Below are positions 1 to 11,765 of a stretch of 64,000 nucleotides of DNA, piece by piece. The position numbers and the translations under genes were made by a program. Position 1 is the stretch's first letter. Each line of letters opens with the position of its first letter. Origin of the DNA: Serripes groenlandicus (lineage: Eukaryota > Mollusca > Bivalvia > Cardiida > Cardiidae); assembly GCA_031761405.1 (NCBI GenBank), contig JASEVX010000003.1, forward strand, positions 141,182,700-141,246,699, given 5' to 3'. The notes under the pieces are model-generated. The model did not search any database, was not told where the DNA came from, and saw only the letters and a program-made list of their open reading frames with translations.

Positions 1-925
1 ATTACACTTAGTTCTCTGGTACATAACATTAATAACAATTTGATAAAGGCAAGGACAAATAACATTAGTTTTCTGGTACATAACATTAATATCCAGGTCA
101 TTTGCCATATTTTTAGCTCACCTATGCACGAAGTGCAAGGTGAGCTATTGTGATCACATTTTGTCCGGCGTCCGTCCGTCGTGCGTCGTCCGGCGTGCGT
201 CGTCAACATTTGAGCTTGTTAACACTCTACGGGCTACATTTTGCATCCAATCTTCATGAAAGTTTATCAGAACGTTCATCTCCATAAAATCTTGGACAAG
301 TTCGAAACTGGGCGATATGAGGTCAAAAACTAGGTCACTAGGTCGAATTGAAGGAAAATATTGTTAACACTCTGGAGGCCACATTTCCAACTTGAGTATA
401 TTGAAACTTTATCAGAATGTTTGTCTTGATGATATGTAGGTCAAGTTCGAACATGGGTCACGTTGGGTCAAAAAGTAGGTCACTAGGTCAAATTGAAGGA
501 AAATCTTGTTAACACTCCAGAGGCCGCAATTTTTGCTTCAGCAGTTTGAAATTTTGTCAAAATGTTTGTCTTAAAAATATCTATGTCAAGTTCGAATATG
601 GGTTATGCCGGGTCAAAAACTAGGTCACTAGGTCAAATTGAAAGAAAATCTTGTTAACATTTTTGATGCCGCATTTTCTGCTGCAGCAGCTTAAAATTTG
701 GTCAGAAGGTTTGTCTTAAATATATCTAGGTCAAGTTCAAATATGGGTCATATTGGGTCTGAAACTAGGTCACCAGGCCAAATTGAGGGAAAATCTTGTT
801 AACTCTGTAGAAGCAGCATGTTTTGCTTTAGCGGCTTGAAATTTGTTCAGAATGTTGAGCTGAATGATATCTAGGCCAAGTTCGAATATGGGTCATGTCG
901 GGTCAAAACTAGGTCACTAGCCCAA

Positions 926-926
<1 letters not shown>
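1..926. repeat. 926-bp direct duplication, copy 1 (cut by window edge)
   Basis: Positions 1-926 match 3342-4267 at a constant offset of 3341 with no difference noticed on reading. From 115 it contains the start of a modular element: AGCTCACC...AGGTGAGCT hairpin, GTCCGGCGTCCGTCC run, then tandem units of about 145 bp built on GGTCACTAGGTCAAATTGAA. Identity ends abruptly at 926, where copy 1 runs into microsatellite. Confidence 0.95.
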
Positions 927-1408
<482 letters not shown>

Positions 1409-1410
1409 CA

Positions 1411-2310
1411 AATCAATTATGTATAGACACACACAGTTGAACCTGTAAAACTATCATTTTCAACTAATATTATAGATCGAGAGGCCACCCGAGGTGATAT
1501 CTAAATCTGTATAGACAAACATTTATAACTAGCGAGTAACTAGTGTCCCTTAATTAAGATCTGTATAGACCGTTTTTAACTAATATTAAAGACCAAGAGG
1601 ATACCCGAAGTGTAATCTAAATCTGTATAGACACACTGTTGAACTGATAGGAAAATATCAATTTCAAATATGTATAGACACTTTTCTTATAGACCAAGAG
1701 ACTACTCGAGGTGTGATCTAAATCTATATAGACACACTGTCGAACTGGTAGAAAAATATCAATTTCAAATATGTATAGACACTAATCTTATAGACCAAGA
1801 GACTACTCGAGGTGAGATCTAAATCTGTATAGACACGCATAACTCGCGAATAACTAAGTCCCGTAAGATATGTATAGACAGTTTTCAACTAATACTATAG
1901 AACAAGAGGATACCCGATTTGAGGGTTTAAATCTGTATAGAAACACTGTCGAAATGGAACCGGTAGAAAATAAATCAAAATCAAATCTGTATAGACACTA
2001 ATAATTATAGATCAAGAGACTACCCGAAGTAAGATATAAATCTGTGTAGACACGCACTAACTATCTCTCGAGTAACTAGTGTCCCGTAAGATCTATATAG
2101 ACCGTTTTCAACTTATATTTGGCAGAATTTAGAAAATCTGTACGGTAAAATCAAATTCAAATTTGTATACAGACGCGTAAAGATGTTTATGCTTAATTTA
2201 GCTGTTTTGGAATTCAGTGGCTACAGAGGATGCTGAAAATCGTTCTTTGCGACGGTTTACGGCAGTTCAAATCTGTATAGACAAAAATGACAAATTCGTA
2301 TAGACTTTCG
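1411..2310. repeat. degenerate tandem array carrying a CTGTATAGAC motif about every 53 bp
   Basis: The motif ATCTGTATAGACAC or a close variant occurs about 16 times (for example near 1509, 1561, 1622, 1722, 1826, 1931, 1985, 2040, 2092, 2270), mostly 44-63 bp apart. The intervening sequence alternates between two types, one with ACCAAGAGACTACTCGAGGTG, the other with AACTAGTGTCCCGTAAGAT, suggesting a unit of about 105 bp. Confidence 0.85.
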
Positions 2311-3341
2311 CTGTAACGCATTGGAAACCAGAACAAAAGACTGGACATGATTTCATTGATTTTCTTCATTTTTACACCCACTTACAGTGTAAGTTTTGTA
2401 CCTAAATATTCTTTTCATAACCTTTGTGGATCGTGTGAAGTGTCGAGTCTTTAAACCTTGAACTCCAGTAAAAATCAACAATTTTCGATGTGTTGTCACG
2501 AAGCTGACAAATTGTGACAAACTTTAAATCAGTCAAATCATCAGTGTATATATTGTTTATATTGTAAAACGCTTTCCCTTATATTATATATATAGTATTC
2601 TGCCTTGAAAACATCCTTGGTAATAAGTGTAACCTTCCCAGAAGTGTAGGCATCATATATCCAAATGTGTTTACTGCAGATGTGTCAAAAGTTGTTTATA
2701 TTTGGGAAATGGTTATTTCTGTTTTTTGAAGATGATCATTGCGTATGCATTTTGTTGTATTGAATTTCTTATTGTTTAAAAGATATTTCTTATCTTAAAT
2801 CCTACCTATTGTTTGTGTTATAAGAGTGCTTTGTTGAAAGCACTTTATAACACAGGGTATAGGGCTGGTTACAGGTTGGAGAAAAGTGCAAGCCTTTTAG
2901 TCTGCATTATAGGGGTGTTTTGTTGTAAACGCTTTTATGGATGTAACTATAAGGTTAATCAGGGCTATTGCTTTACGTTGAGTGAACTGGGTTTTGCGAG
3001 TGCTGATCTTAGTAAACTAGTCATTGCTTGGCGTAGGTTGCCATTTTCTTTCGTGTTGCACGAAATTAAGTATATGTTTTGTACTTTTCAGATTTTACCT
3101 TGATGACAACAATGTTGGAACTTACGAATTGTTCTCAAGTTCGCAACATTTAATAAAGGTTAACTAAGCTGTTAAGATGGTTTTATTTGTTGGCTATTGA
3201 GACAGTACACTGAACATCCTTCGACCGATCTTAAACAAACTTGCCATACAGTTAGTATATGGCAAGGTCTAGAAGCCTATTGATTGTAAATGGGCAAAGG
3301 CGGGGTCATTTGGCAAAGGCCAAATGCGGAAACGAGGACAA
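2311..3341. other. no gene seen
   Basis: AT-rich sequence between the 53-bp array and the second copy of the 926-bp duplication. A 96-codon open frame at 2813-3103 shows no recognisable motif and AT-driven composition. I see no coding support. Confidence 0.6.
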
Positions 3342-4267
3342 ATTACACTTAGTTCTCTGGTACATAACATTAATAACAATTTGATAAAGGCAAGGACAAA
3401 TAACATTAGTTTTCTGGTACATAACATTAATATCCAGGTCATTTGCCATATTTTTAGCTCACCTATGCACGAAGTGCAAGGTGAGCTATTGTGATCACAT
3501 TTTGTCCGGCGTCCGTCCGTCGTGCGTCGTCCGGCGTGCGTCGTCAACATTTGAGCTTGTTAACACTCTACGGGCTACATTTTGCATCCAATCTTCATGA
3601 AAGTTTATCAGAACGTTCATCTCCATAAAATCTTGGACAAGTTCGAAACTGGGCGATATGAGGTCAAAAACTAGGTCACTAGGTCGAATTGAAGGAAAAT
3701 ATTGTTAACACTCTGGAGGCCACATTTCCAACTTGAGTATATTGAAACTTTATCAGAATGTTTGTCTTGATGATATGTAGGTCAAGTTCGAACATGGGTC
3801 ACGTTGGGTCAAAAAGTAGGTCACTAGGTCAAATTGAAGGAAAATCTTGTTAACACTCCAGAGGCCGCAATTTTTGCTTCAGCAGTTTGAAATTTTGTCA
3901 AAATGTTTGTCTTAAAAATATCTATGTCAAGTTCGAATATGGGTTATGCCGGGTCAAAAACTAGGTCACTAGGTCAAATTGAAAGAAAATCTTGTTAACA
4001 TTTTTGATGCCGCATTTTCTGCTGCAGCAGCTTAAAATTTGGTCAGAAGGTTTGTCTTAAATATATCTAGGTCAAGTTCAAATATGGGTCATATTGGGTC
4101 TGAAACTAGGTCACCAGGCCAAATTGAGGGAAAATCTTGTTAACTCTGTAGAAGCAGCATGTTTTGCTTTAGCGGCTTGAAATTTGTTCAGAATGTTGAG
4201 CTGAATGATATCTAGGCCAAGTTCGAATATGGGTCATGTCGGGTCAAAACTAGGTCACTAGCCCAAA
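3342..4267. repeat. 926-bp direct duplication, copy 2
   Basis: Second copy of 1-926. Here the sequence continues past the duplication end into the remaining tandem units, so this copy looks like the intact source. Confidence 0.95.
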
Positions 4268-5096
4268 TTGAAGGAAAATCTTTTTTACACTTTGGATGCC
4301 GCATTGTTTGCTTCAGCAGCTTGAAATTTTGTCAGAATGTTTGTCTTAAAGATATCTAGTTCAAGTTCAAATATGGGTCATATTGGATCAGAAACTAGGT
4401 CACTAGGCCAAATTGAGGGAAAATCTTGTTAGCTCTGTAAAAGCTGCATTTTTTGCTTCAGCAACTTGAAATTTGGTCAGAATGTTTGTATAAATGATAT
4501 CTAGGCCAAGTTCGGATATGGGTCATGCCGGGTTAAAAACTAGGTCACTAGACCAAATTGAAGGGTAATCATGTTAACACTCTGGATACTGCATTTTTAA
4601 TTTCAGCATGATAAAACTTTATCAGAATGTTTTTCTTGATGATATGTAGGCCAAGTTTGAATATGGGTCATGCTGGATCAAAAACTAGGTCACTAGATCA
4701 AATTGAAGGAAAATCTTGTGAACACTTTGGATGCCACATTTTTTGCTTCAGCAGCTTGAAATTTGGTCAGAATGTTTGTCTGAATTATATCTAGGTCGAG
4801 TTCAAATATGGGTCATATTGGATAAGAAACTAGGTCAATAAAGGAAAATATTGTTCAAACTCCGGAGGCCGCATTTTTACTTTGAGCAAGTTGAAACTTA
4901 GTCAGAATGTTGTCTTGATGATATCTAGTCCATGTTGGAATATGGGTCATATCAGGTAAAAAATATAGATCACTAGGCCAAATGAAGGAAAGTATTGTTA
5001 ACACTGTGGAGGTTGCATTCAGAATAATTGTCTTGATGTGTTTTGCATTGCAGTACATTGAGGTGAGCGATCCAGGGCCATCATGGCCCTCTTGTT
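3456..5096 (+). mobile_element. modular tandem-array element, complete
   Basis: Begins AGCTCACCTATGCACGAAGT with a hairpin to AGGTGAGCTATTGTGATC and a GTCCGGCGTCCGTCC run. It then has about ten units of roughly 145 bp (TTGTTAACACT...GGGTCAAAAACTAGGTCA). It ends AGGTGAGCGATCCAGGGCC with a GGGCCATCATGGCCC palindrome. No coding capacity. Architecture resembles non-autonomous tandem-core repeats described in bivalves (pearl-like). Class assignment is tentative. Confidence 0.75.
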
Positions 5097-5102
5097 AAAT
5101 TT

Positions 5103-5309
5103 AATACCGAGGGGATGCCCTTGTTTGTTTTCCCTTTAGCCATATAAGGCAAAACAGCCCTGAATCAACATGGCTTGAAGGAATCTAAAATTGGCCACAC
5201 TTTCGGAGAAGATCTTTTTAAAGTTTTGAATATATGCAATCTGATAGAGGGTCAGCCAAGAAACATTTCTACAAAAGTATTTGAAAATCGGCCGGACACT
5301 TTATATAAC
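5103..5309. repeat. left remnant of a second modular element
   Basis: Carries the CATATAAGGCAAAACAGCCC / AATCAACATGGCTTGAAGGA / AACATTTCTACAAAA / GAAAATCGGCCGGACACTTT unit also found at 7172-7480 and 48300-51230. It is split from its continuation at 7172 by the inverted-repeat complex. Confidence 0.7.
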
Positions 5310-7175
5310 CTTATTGCATACTTTCATATTGTTCCGTTCACTTTGCATTGAAGAAAGTGGTCATGATTATAGGTTATTGACCCTGTACTGTGAAATCATC
5401 GTTGGACCGAGTTCTTTGGTTGACGTTGCCGAGCTTGCGAGGCTACGTTCGCCAAAGAACGAGGTCCAACGATGATTTCACAGTACAGGGTCAATAACCT
5501 TTTTATTGCATACTTTCATATTGTAAACTATTTGCTTTACGTTGTGGAGGGGTTTTTTATTATCTAGAATTGATAAATCTGCTTCCGAATTAGAAACAAA
5601 CTGTTTACATAAGTAGTAATTTTTGTGCAAATGCCGTTTGAATTTTTTTAAATGACGTCATGCACGTGCATAACCAACATTTTAGACGCGCGTTTTAGAC
5701 TGTTTTCATGTCAAAAACGTACTGTTAGCAGAAGACAGTAAGAAATCAATATATGAGAATTTAACATTACAAAGTCCCGTGAGGTTTAACAATGACATTT
5801 AGTTCAGCTATGTTTGTTTACATAACAAAAGTAGTCCCTAGCATGTTAATTATGCAGAATTTTCGCACGTCCTTATCTACGGTCATGATCACTCCTTGAC
5901 AGCGGTCATGATCGAAAATTATTGCATACTTTCATATTGTCCCGTTCACTTTGCATTGAAGAAAGTGGTCATGATTTTTCGATCATGACCGCTGTCAAGG
6001 AGTGATCATGACCGTAGATAAGGACGTGCGAAAATTCTGCATAATTAACATGCTAGGGACTACTTTTGTTATGTAAACAAATATAGCTGACCTAAATATC
6101 ATTGTTAAACCTCACGGGACTTTGTAATGTTAAATTCTCATATATTGATCATGGACAATTTCTTACTGTCTCATGCTAACAGTACGTTTTTGACATGAAA
6201 ACAGTCTAAAACGTTGGTTATGCACGTGCATGACGTCATTTAAAAAAATTACGTCACCGTTATAATTCAAACGGCATTTGCACAAAAATTACTACTTATG
6301 TAAACAAACAGTTTGTTTCTAATTCGGAAGCAGATTTATCAATTATAGATAATAAAAAAAAAAATCCACAACGTAAAGCAAATAGTTTACAATATGAAAG
6401 TATGCAATAAAAAGGTTATTGACCCTGTACTGTGAAATCATCGTTGGACCTCGTTCTTTGGCGAACGTAACCTCGCAAGCTCGGCAACGTCAACCAAAGA
6501 ACTCGGTGCAACGATGATTTCACAGTACAGGGTCAATAACCTATAATCATGACCACTTTCTTCAATGCAAAGTGAACGGAACAATATGAAAGTATGCAAT
6601 AATTTTCGATCATGACCGCTGTCAAGGAGTGATCATGACCGTAGATAAGGACGTGCGAAAATTCTGCATAATTAACATGCTAGGGACTACTTTTGTTATG
6701 TAAACAAACATAGCTGAACTAAATATCATTGTTAAACCTCACGGGACTTTGTAATGTTAAATTCTCATATATTGATTTCTTACTGTCTCCTGCTAACAGT
6801 ACGTTTTTGACATGAAAACAGTCTAAAACGCGCGTCTAAAATGTAGGTTATGCACGTGCATGACGTCATTTAAAAAATTACGTCACCGTTATAATTCAAA
6901 CGGCATTTGCACAAAAATATTACTACTTATGTAAACAAACAGTTTGTTTCTAATTCGGAAGCATATTTATCAATTCTAGATAATAAAAAAAAAAACACAA
7001 CGTAAAGCAAATAGTTTACAATATGAAAGTATGCAATAAAAAGGTTATTGACCCTGTACTGTGAAATCATCGTTGGACCTCGTTCTTTGGCGAACGTAGC
7101 CTCGCAAGCTCGGCAACGTCAACCAAAGAACTCGGTCCAACGATGATTTCACAGTACAGGGTCAATAACCTATAA
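5310..7175. mobile_element. three-copy inverted/direct repeat complex with terminal hairpins
   Basis: One unit of about 600 bp is present three times: plus orientation about 5371-5935, then inverted about 5960-6542, then again inverted about 6590-7171. Each copy has a 130-bp hairpin at its outer end (5371-5500, 6413-6542, 7042-7171) whose arms read AGGTTATTGACCCTGTACTG and its complement. The inner end carries GGTCATGATCACTCCTTGAC-type palindromes. No transposase. Probably a foldback or MITE-like element that duplicated in place. Confidence 0.85.
5653..5668. promoter_or_regulatory. CRE palindrome plus E-box in repeat copy 1
   Basis: TGACGTCA (5653-5660) followed by CACGTG (5663-5668). The same pair occurs in copy 2 (CACGTG 6223-6228, TGACGTCA 6231-6238) and copy 3 (CACGTG 6853-6858, TGACGTCA 6861-6868). 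The motifs are seen; any regulatory use is conjecture. Confidence 0.5.
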
Positions 7176-8545
7176 TATAAGGCAAAACAGCTTGCGGCCA
7201 TTTTGTTTACCAATCAACATGGCTTGAAGGGATCTGATAGAGGATTTCAAAAGGAACATTTCTACAAATTTATTTCAATATCGGTCTTACACTTTTGGAG
7301 AAGAATATTTTTTAAGTTGTGACTATAGCCATATAAGGCAAAAAAGCCCCGTCCCCTGGCGGCCATGTTTTTTGGCCAATCAACATCGTTTTGAAGAATC
7401 GATCTGATAAAGGGGTCACCTAAGGAACATTTCTACAAATTTATTTGAAAATCGGACGACCAGTTTGGGAGAAGAAGGAAATTCAAAAAAATTGTTTCAA
7501 GGAAACCAGAATTCAAAAATGTGATGGAATTCTGGTGACCGATATCACAATAACTCTTCTTGTCTAAAATTACTGGCCTGATTTGATAATGATTTGGCAC
7601 AAATGTTCCTTGGGTAACCCTCTACAAAGACTGTTCAAAATATTCCGATCTGTTGAATAACATGGCTGCCAGGGGGCGGAGTTTGTTTTCCTTATAGTGA
7701 ATCCGCTGTGGTCGAGTGGTTAGCATCGGGGATTTCGAAACCGGGTGTCCCGGGTTCGATCCCCAGTCGCGGCACTACGGTCATGGAGGAGTGCCCTTGG
7801 GCAAGGCACATTTTCTAGCCTAGTACTGGTTTGTTTACCCAGGGATCATGAATAATTAAATTTAATTGCGCGCTAAATGACCTTAGCTGTCGATGCGCCA
7901 TAAAACAATATACATTCATTGTTTTCCTTATATGTACATTATAGTTAAAACAGAAAAAATCTTCTTGTCCAAAAGTACAGGCCCCATTTGAAAATAATTT
8001 GGCGCAAATGTTCCTTTGGTTGCCTTCTATGAAGTTTGTTTAAATTATCCCAATCTGTTAAAACACGTGGCTGCCAAGGGGCGGGCTTGTTTTCTTTATA
8101 TTATATGTACATATAGTATATATTAATTTGTGAAAACTTAAAAAAAATCTTATTGTACAAAAACGCTGGCCCAATTAGTTAATAATTGGGCTCGAATGTT
8201 CCTTGGATGACCCTCTAAACATTTTGTACAAATCATTCCGATTCATTGAAAAGCATGGTCACCAGTGGGAGGTCTTGTTTTACTTATGGTATGTGATATA
8301 TATTTATATAGTTATACTTGCATAAATCTTCTTGTACAAACATATAGGCCCGATTTAAAAATAATTGTGCACAAATATTCCTTGGGTGGACACTCTACCA
8401 AGACTGTAGAAATTATTACAATCCATTTATAAATATGAACGCAAGGGGGGTATTGCTTGATTTCCTTGTATGTATTTCTATTAAATCAGGTGAGCGATTT
8501 AGGACCATCGTGGTCCTCTTATTTAGAAACAGTGGCCTTGATCCA
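7172..8545. mobile_element. modular tandem-array element, right part
   Basis: Continues the unit broken at 5309, with repeated AACATTTCTACAAATTTATT / ATGTTCCTTGG(G/A)T / CTTCTTGTCCAAAA phrases. Ends at AGGTGAGCGATTTAGGACCA and GGACCATCGTGGTCC near 8487-8520. Interrupted by a SINE at 7697-7919. Confidence 0.7.
7697..7919 (+). mobile_element. tRNA-derived SINE, copy 1, with 13-bp target duplication
   Basis: Starts with a tRNA-like head: A-box-like GTGGTCGAGTGGTTAGC and B-box GGGTTCGATCCC. Then TGCCCTTGGGCAAGGCACAT and a tail ending AATATACATTCAT. It is flanked by TGTTTTCCTTATA at 7684-7696 and 7920-7932, so it inserted by target-primed reverse transcription. Confidence 0.92.
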
Positions 8546-8986
8546 ATCAACCTGGTTCCTTATTGTACATAAACGCTGGCCCAATTAGTTAATAATTGGG
8601 CTCGAATGTTCCTTGGATGACCCTCTAACAATTTTGTACAAATCATTCCGATTCATTGAAAAGCATGGTCACCAGTGGGAGGTCTTGTTTTACGTATGGT
8701 ATGTGATATATATTTATATAGTTATACTTTTATATAGTTATACTTGCATAAATCTTCTTGTACAAACATATAGGCCCGATTTAAAAATAATTGTGCACAA
8801 ATATTCCTTGGGTGGACACTCTACCAAGACTGTAGAAATTATTACAATCCATTTATAAATATGAACGCAAGGGGGGTATTGCTTGATTTCCTTGTATGCA
8901 TTTCTATTAAATCAGGTGAGCGATTTAGGACCATCATGGTCCTCTTATTTTGAAACAGTGGCCTTGATCCAATCAACCTGGTTCCT
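8151..8986. repeat. tandem duplication of about 410 bp (8151-8560 and 8561-8986)
   Basis: Both copies begin TATTGTACA(A/T)AAACGCTGG and end CAATCAACCTGGTTCCT, spanning the right end of the modular element. The second copy has an extra TTATATAGTTATACTT-type unit of about 16 bp and a few substitutions (for example ATCGTGG to ATCATGG). Confidence 0.9.
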
Positions 8987-8999
8987 TCAACAATAAATC

Positions 9000-9220
9000 G
9001 GAATCCGCTGTGGTCGAGTGGTTAGCGTCGGGGATTTCGAAACCGGGTGTCCCGGGTTCGATCCCCAGTCGCGGCAATTCGGTCATGGTGGAGTGCCCTT
9101 GGGCAAGGCACATTTTCTAGCCTAGTACTGGTTTGTTCACCCAGGGAACATGAATAATCAAATTTAAATGCGCGCTAAATGACCTTAGCTGTCGATGCGC
9201 CATAAAACAATATACATTCA
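9000..9220 (+). mobile_element. tRNA-derived SINE, copy 2, with 14-bp target duplication
   Basis: Same family as 7697-7919, with only a few differences (for example GTTAGCGTCGG for GTTAGCATCGG). Flanked by TTCAACAATAAATC at 8986-8999 and 9221-9234. Intact duplications and high similarity indicate recent movement. Confidence 0.92.
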
Positions 9221-9234
9221 TTCAACAATAAATC

Positions 9235-9475
9235 CTGAAATTAGTGCTTCCGATACCTGATGATTGATACTTCTTCATATGTTTTGGAAATTCTCACAAT
9301 GCAGAACAAAGAGCAGACACAAAACATTTATTTTAATAAACAATGACCTTGACCAAATCAACCTGACACATTCAGAGGTTGAGTTTGACACTTCTGCCAA
9401 ATTATTTAAAATTCAAACAATAAACAGTTATAAAAATGGACAAAAATTCTAACAAAATATTTTATTTTTTATAAA
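9235..9475. repeat. remnant of modular-element end region
   Basis: Contains a CCTTGACCAAATCAACCTGA / CACTTCTGCCAAATTATTT module that recurs after the transposase near 10800-10900. The Tc1-like element therefore appears to be inserted into this repeat. Confidence 0.5.
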
Positions 9476-9539
9476 CAGTGACATTGAATTTTGATCAACT
9501 TTGTCCTTCCACAAAAACATTTCTGAAGTTATGGTTGAT

Positions 9540-10400
9540 CGTCCGTGTGTTTACAATGCGTGGTCAAGACCGCTATATAATGAACACTCATTTGCGCAAT
9601 CGATTCCAAACTGCCACTGCTACTGCTGCTAACACACCTGGACTTCATAATAACCGAATCAGTGGGCAAACTGTTCGTAATCGTCTGCGTGGGAACGGTT
9701 TACACGGACGACGTCCTTATTTTTAAATCGGTCCTTATATACACGTCATCGTGTAAATCGTCTTAATCGGGCACGTTTACACACTCGTTGGATACGACGA
9801 CACTGGTATGCCGTTCTTTTTTCGGATGAATCCAGATTTTGTTTACATCGTGCTGATGGCAGGGTGCGCGTCTACCGTAGCAGAAATGAACGCTATGCTG
9901 ACTGTTGTGTTCTTGAACGAGATCGTTTCGGGGGTGGCGGTTCTGTCATGGCTTGGGCAGCCATTGCACATGGTTATCGTTCACTACTAGTCGTCATTAG
10001 TGGCAATTTAAATGCTCAACGTTACCGCGATGACATTCTCGCTCATCACGTCATTCCTCTGTTCCATAACAACGCCAACATCTCGATTTTTCAGCATGAT
10101 AATGCCACATATCACACAGCTAGAGACACTGTAAATGTTCTTATTACAAATAACTTTGATTTCATTGATGACTGGCCCGCTAAAAGTCCTGATCCCAACC
10201 CAATCGAGCACGCCTGGGATATTCTGGACAGACGAGTGAGGCGTCGTCCCAACCCACCTGCTAAGGTCAACGAACTTCGTCAAGCGCTCATTCAGGAATG
10301 GAACAATATTCCACAGGCAGAAATCAACAATTTAGTCAATTCTATGCGCCGGCGATGCAATGCAGTGGTCAACTCAAGAGGTGGTCATACCCGTTATTAA
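9540..10400 (+). pseudogene. Tc1/mariner-superfamily transposase, 5'-truncated and frameshifted
   Basis: DNA-cutting and joining enzyme of a Tc1-like DNA transposon, here decayed. From about 9557 one frame gives MRGQDRYIMNTHLRNRFQTA and later RISGQTVRNRLRGNGLH (helix-turn-helix side), up to a TAA at 9724. A different frame from about 9747 gives HRVNRLNRARLHTRWIRRHW, VLFSDESRF, GGSVMAW, FQHDNATYH, SPDPNPIEHAWD and ends GGHTRY at 10400. The three catalytic acids are visible: Asp in SDESRF, Asp at 10098, Glu at 10206. Exactly 35 residues separate the last two. The first DNA-binding helix-turn-helix is missing, and at least one frameshift (near 9725-9747) breaks it. No terminal inverted repeats were recognised. 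Confidence 0.9.
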
Positions 10401-10559
10401 GTGTTATTTTTGTTTTTAACCCCTATCTCACTTGGTCAAATTTCCCCCCCATTTTCTGTTAACCTTTGGCCATCATTTTTGCACGAAACGATGCATCATG
10501 GAACACTCTTTAAAAGAATATATAACAATGACTCCCCATATTTGTTTTCATTCAGCTAT

Positions 10560-11006
10560 ACTCAAGCAAACTTAGCGGAAATCTCTTTTTATGTTCAGTA
10601 TATATATATATATATATATACAAGGAAAACAAGCTCCGCCCCCTGGTGGCCATGTTTTTCAATAGATCAGAATAATTTGAACAATCTTGAGGGTTACCCA
10701 AGGAACATCTTATTTTTTTCAAATCTGGCAAGTACTTTTGCACAAAGAAGTTACAGATGAGACATACATTTCAAATGCAATTTCCTTTTTCTTTTTTAGA
10801 AAAAGTGACGCTGACCTTTATCCAATCAGTCTCGTCTTTTCATGCGACACATTGTTAGGTCATGGTTGACACTTGGGCCAAATTATTTGAAATTTCATTG
10901 ATGAACAAAGAAGCTTTAGACCGGACACTAATTAAAAACAAAAATTTCTATATACAGAATCGGTGATCAAAAGCTCATTCGCACTACATTCTCAGGTGAG
11001 CTAAAA
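10560..11006 (+). mobile_element. modular-element fragment ending in AGGTGAGCT
   Basis: (AT)n at 10600-10620, then AAGGAAAACAAGCTCCGCCC / GTGGCCATGTTTTTCAAT unit, then GATCAAAAGCTCATTCGCAC...CAGGTGAGCTAAAAAG terminus at about 10967-11006. Confidence 0.7.
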
Positions 11007-11765
11007 AGCGTATATATATCTGCCCTATAGCAGTCATCATTCTGCTTACATGGGCTAATCTTCCTGTGAATTTTGAAGACTGGGACAAGGGATTCCCGAG
11101 ATTTTAAGAGGAAACCTATTTGAACTTCAAGGCCACAAGACCTCGACCTTTAATCTAGTGACCCAAAGAGCTTTATGGGTCATCTACTCACATAATTAAT
11201 TATCTTGAGAAGTTTAAAGACTGAGTCAAAGGGTTATTGAGCAGAAACCAAGTTGAAATGTACAAGTCCTACTGTCCTAGTTACCTTGACCTTTTCCCCC
11301 CAATAGCTGTAGTGGTGACTGTGGTCATCTACTCATTGAATAATATCGTCTTGTGAAGTTTGAAGACTGGTTCAAAGGGATCTGGAGCAGAAAGGGATTT
11401 TACATTTTTCAGCATCCCTCAATGAGTTTAATCATCCTGTTTGAAGACTGGGACAAAGGGTCATTGCTTTATTTATTTTGCCATAATGTTTTCAAAAGTT
11501 GTCAGCTGAAGATGGGTCAATGTAATCTGAAAATAGGAAAGTGTTAATGTATCAAAATAAAGTTTGTATACAGAAAGCTTGAGAACTGCCAAATCGCTGT
11601 GTACCAGAAGTGTGATATTTGGTTAACAACAAATAAGAAAAAACAAATTATATCACACTTTTTAATAAATCTGTTGCAAAAATCTGCTCTATAATAAATA
11701 TTATGTTCACACATGTACACAATTTTGACTGTCAGAAAAATGATGAAGTGAGTAAGCTGCCTCTT
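11007..11765. other. no gene; degenerate GTGAAGTTTGAAGACTGG repeats
   Basis: The phrase GAAGACTGGGACAAAGGG or a variant appears near 11075, 11212, 11357 and 11443, mixed with CCTTGACCTTT phrases. It is a worn tandem-unit repeat. A 64-codon open frame here has no features. Confidence 0.55.

Noticed and set aside
2813..3103. 96-codon open frame in the 5' flank
   Set aside because: No start context, domain or family resemblance, and it lies in AT-rich repeat-flanking DNA.
7697..7780. Functional tRNA gene (A- and B-box present)
   Set aside because: The head continues into a SINE body with target-site duplications, and the same unit is found at 9000 and, reversed, at 54565. The cloverleaf is not intact as a free tRNA.
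9478..9726. Separate 82-codon gene before the transposase
   Set aside because: Its residues match the helix-turn-helix side of the same Tc1-like transposase, in a different frame. It is one broken gene.
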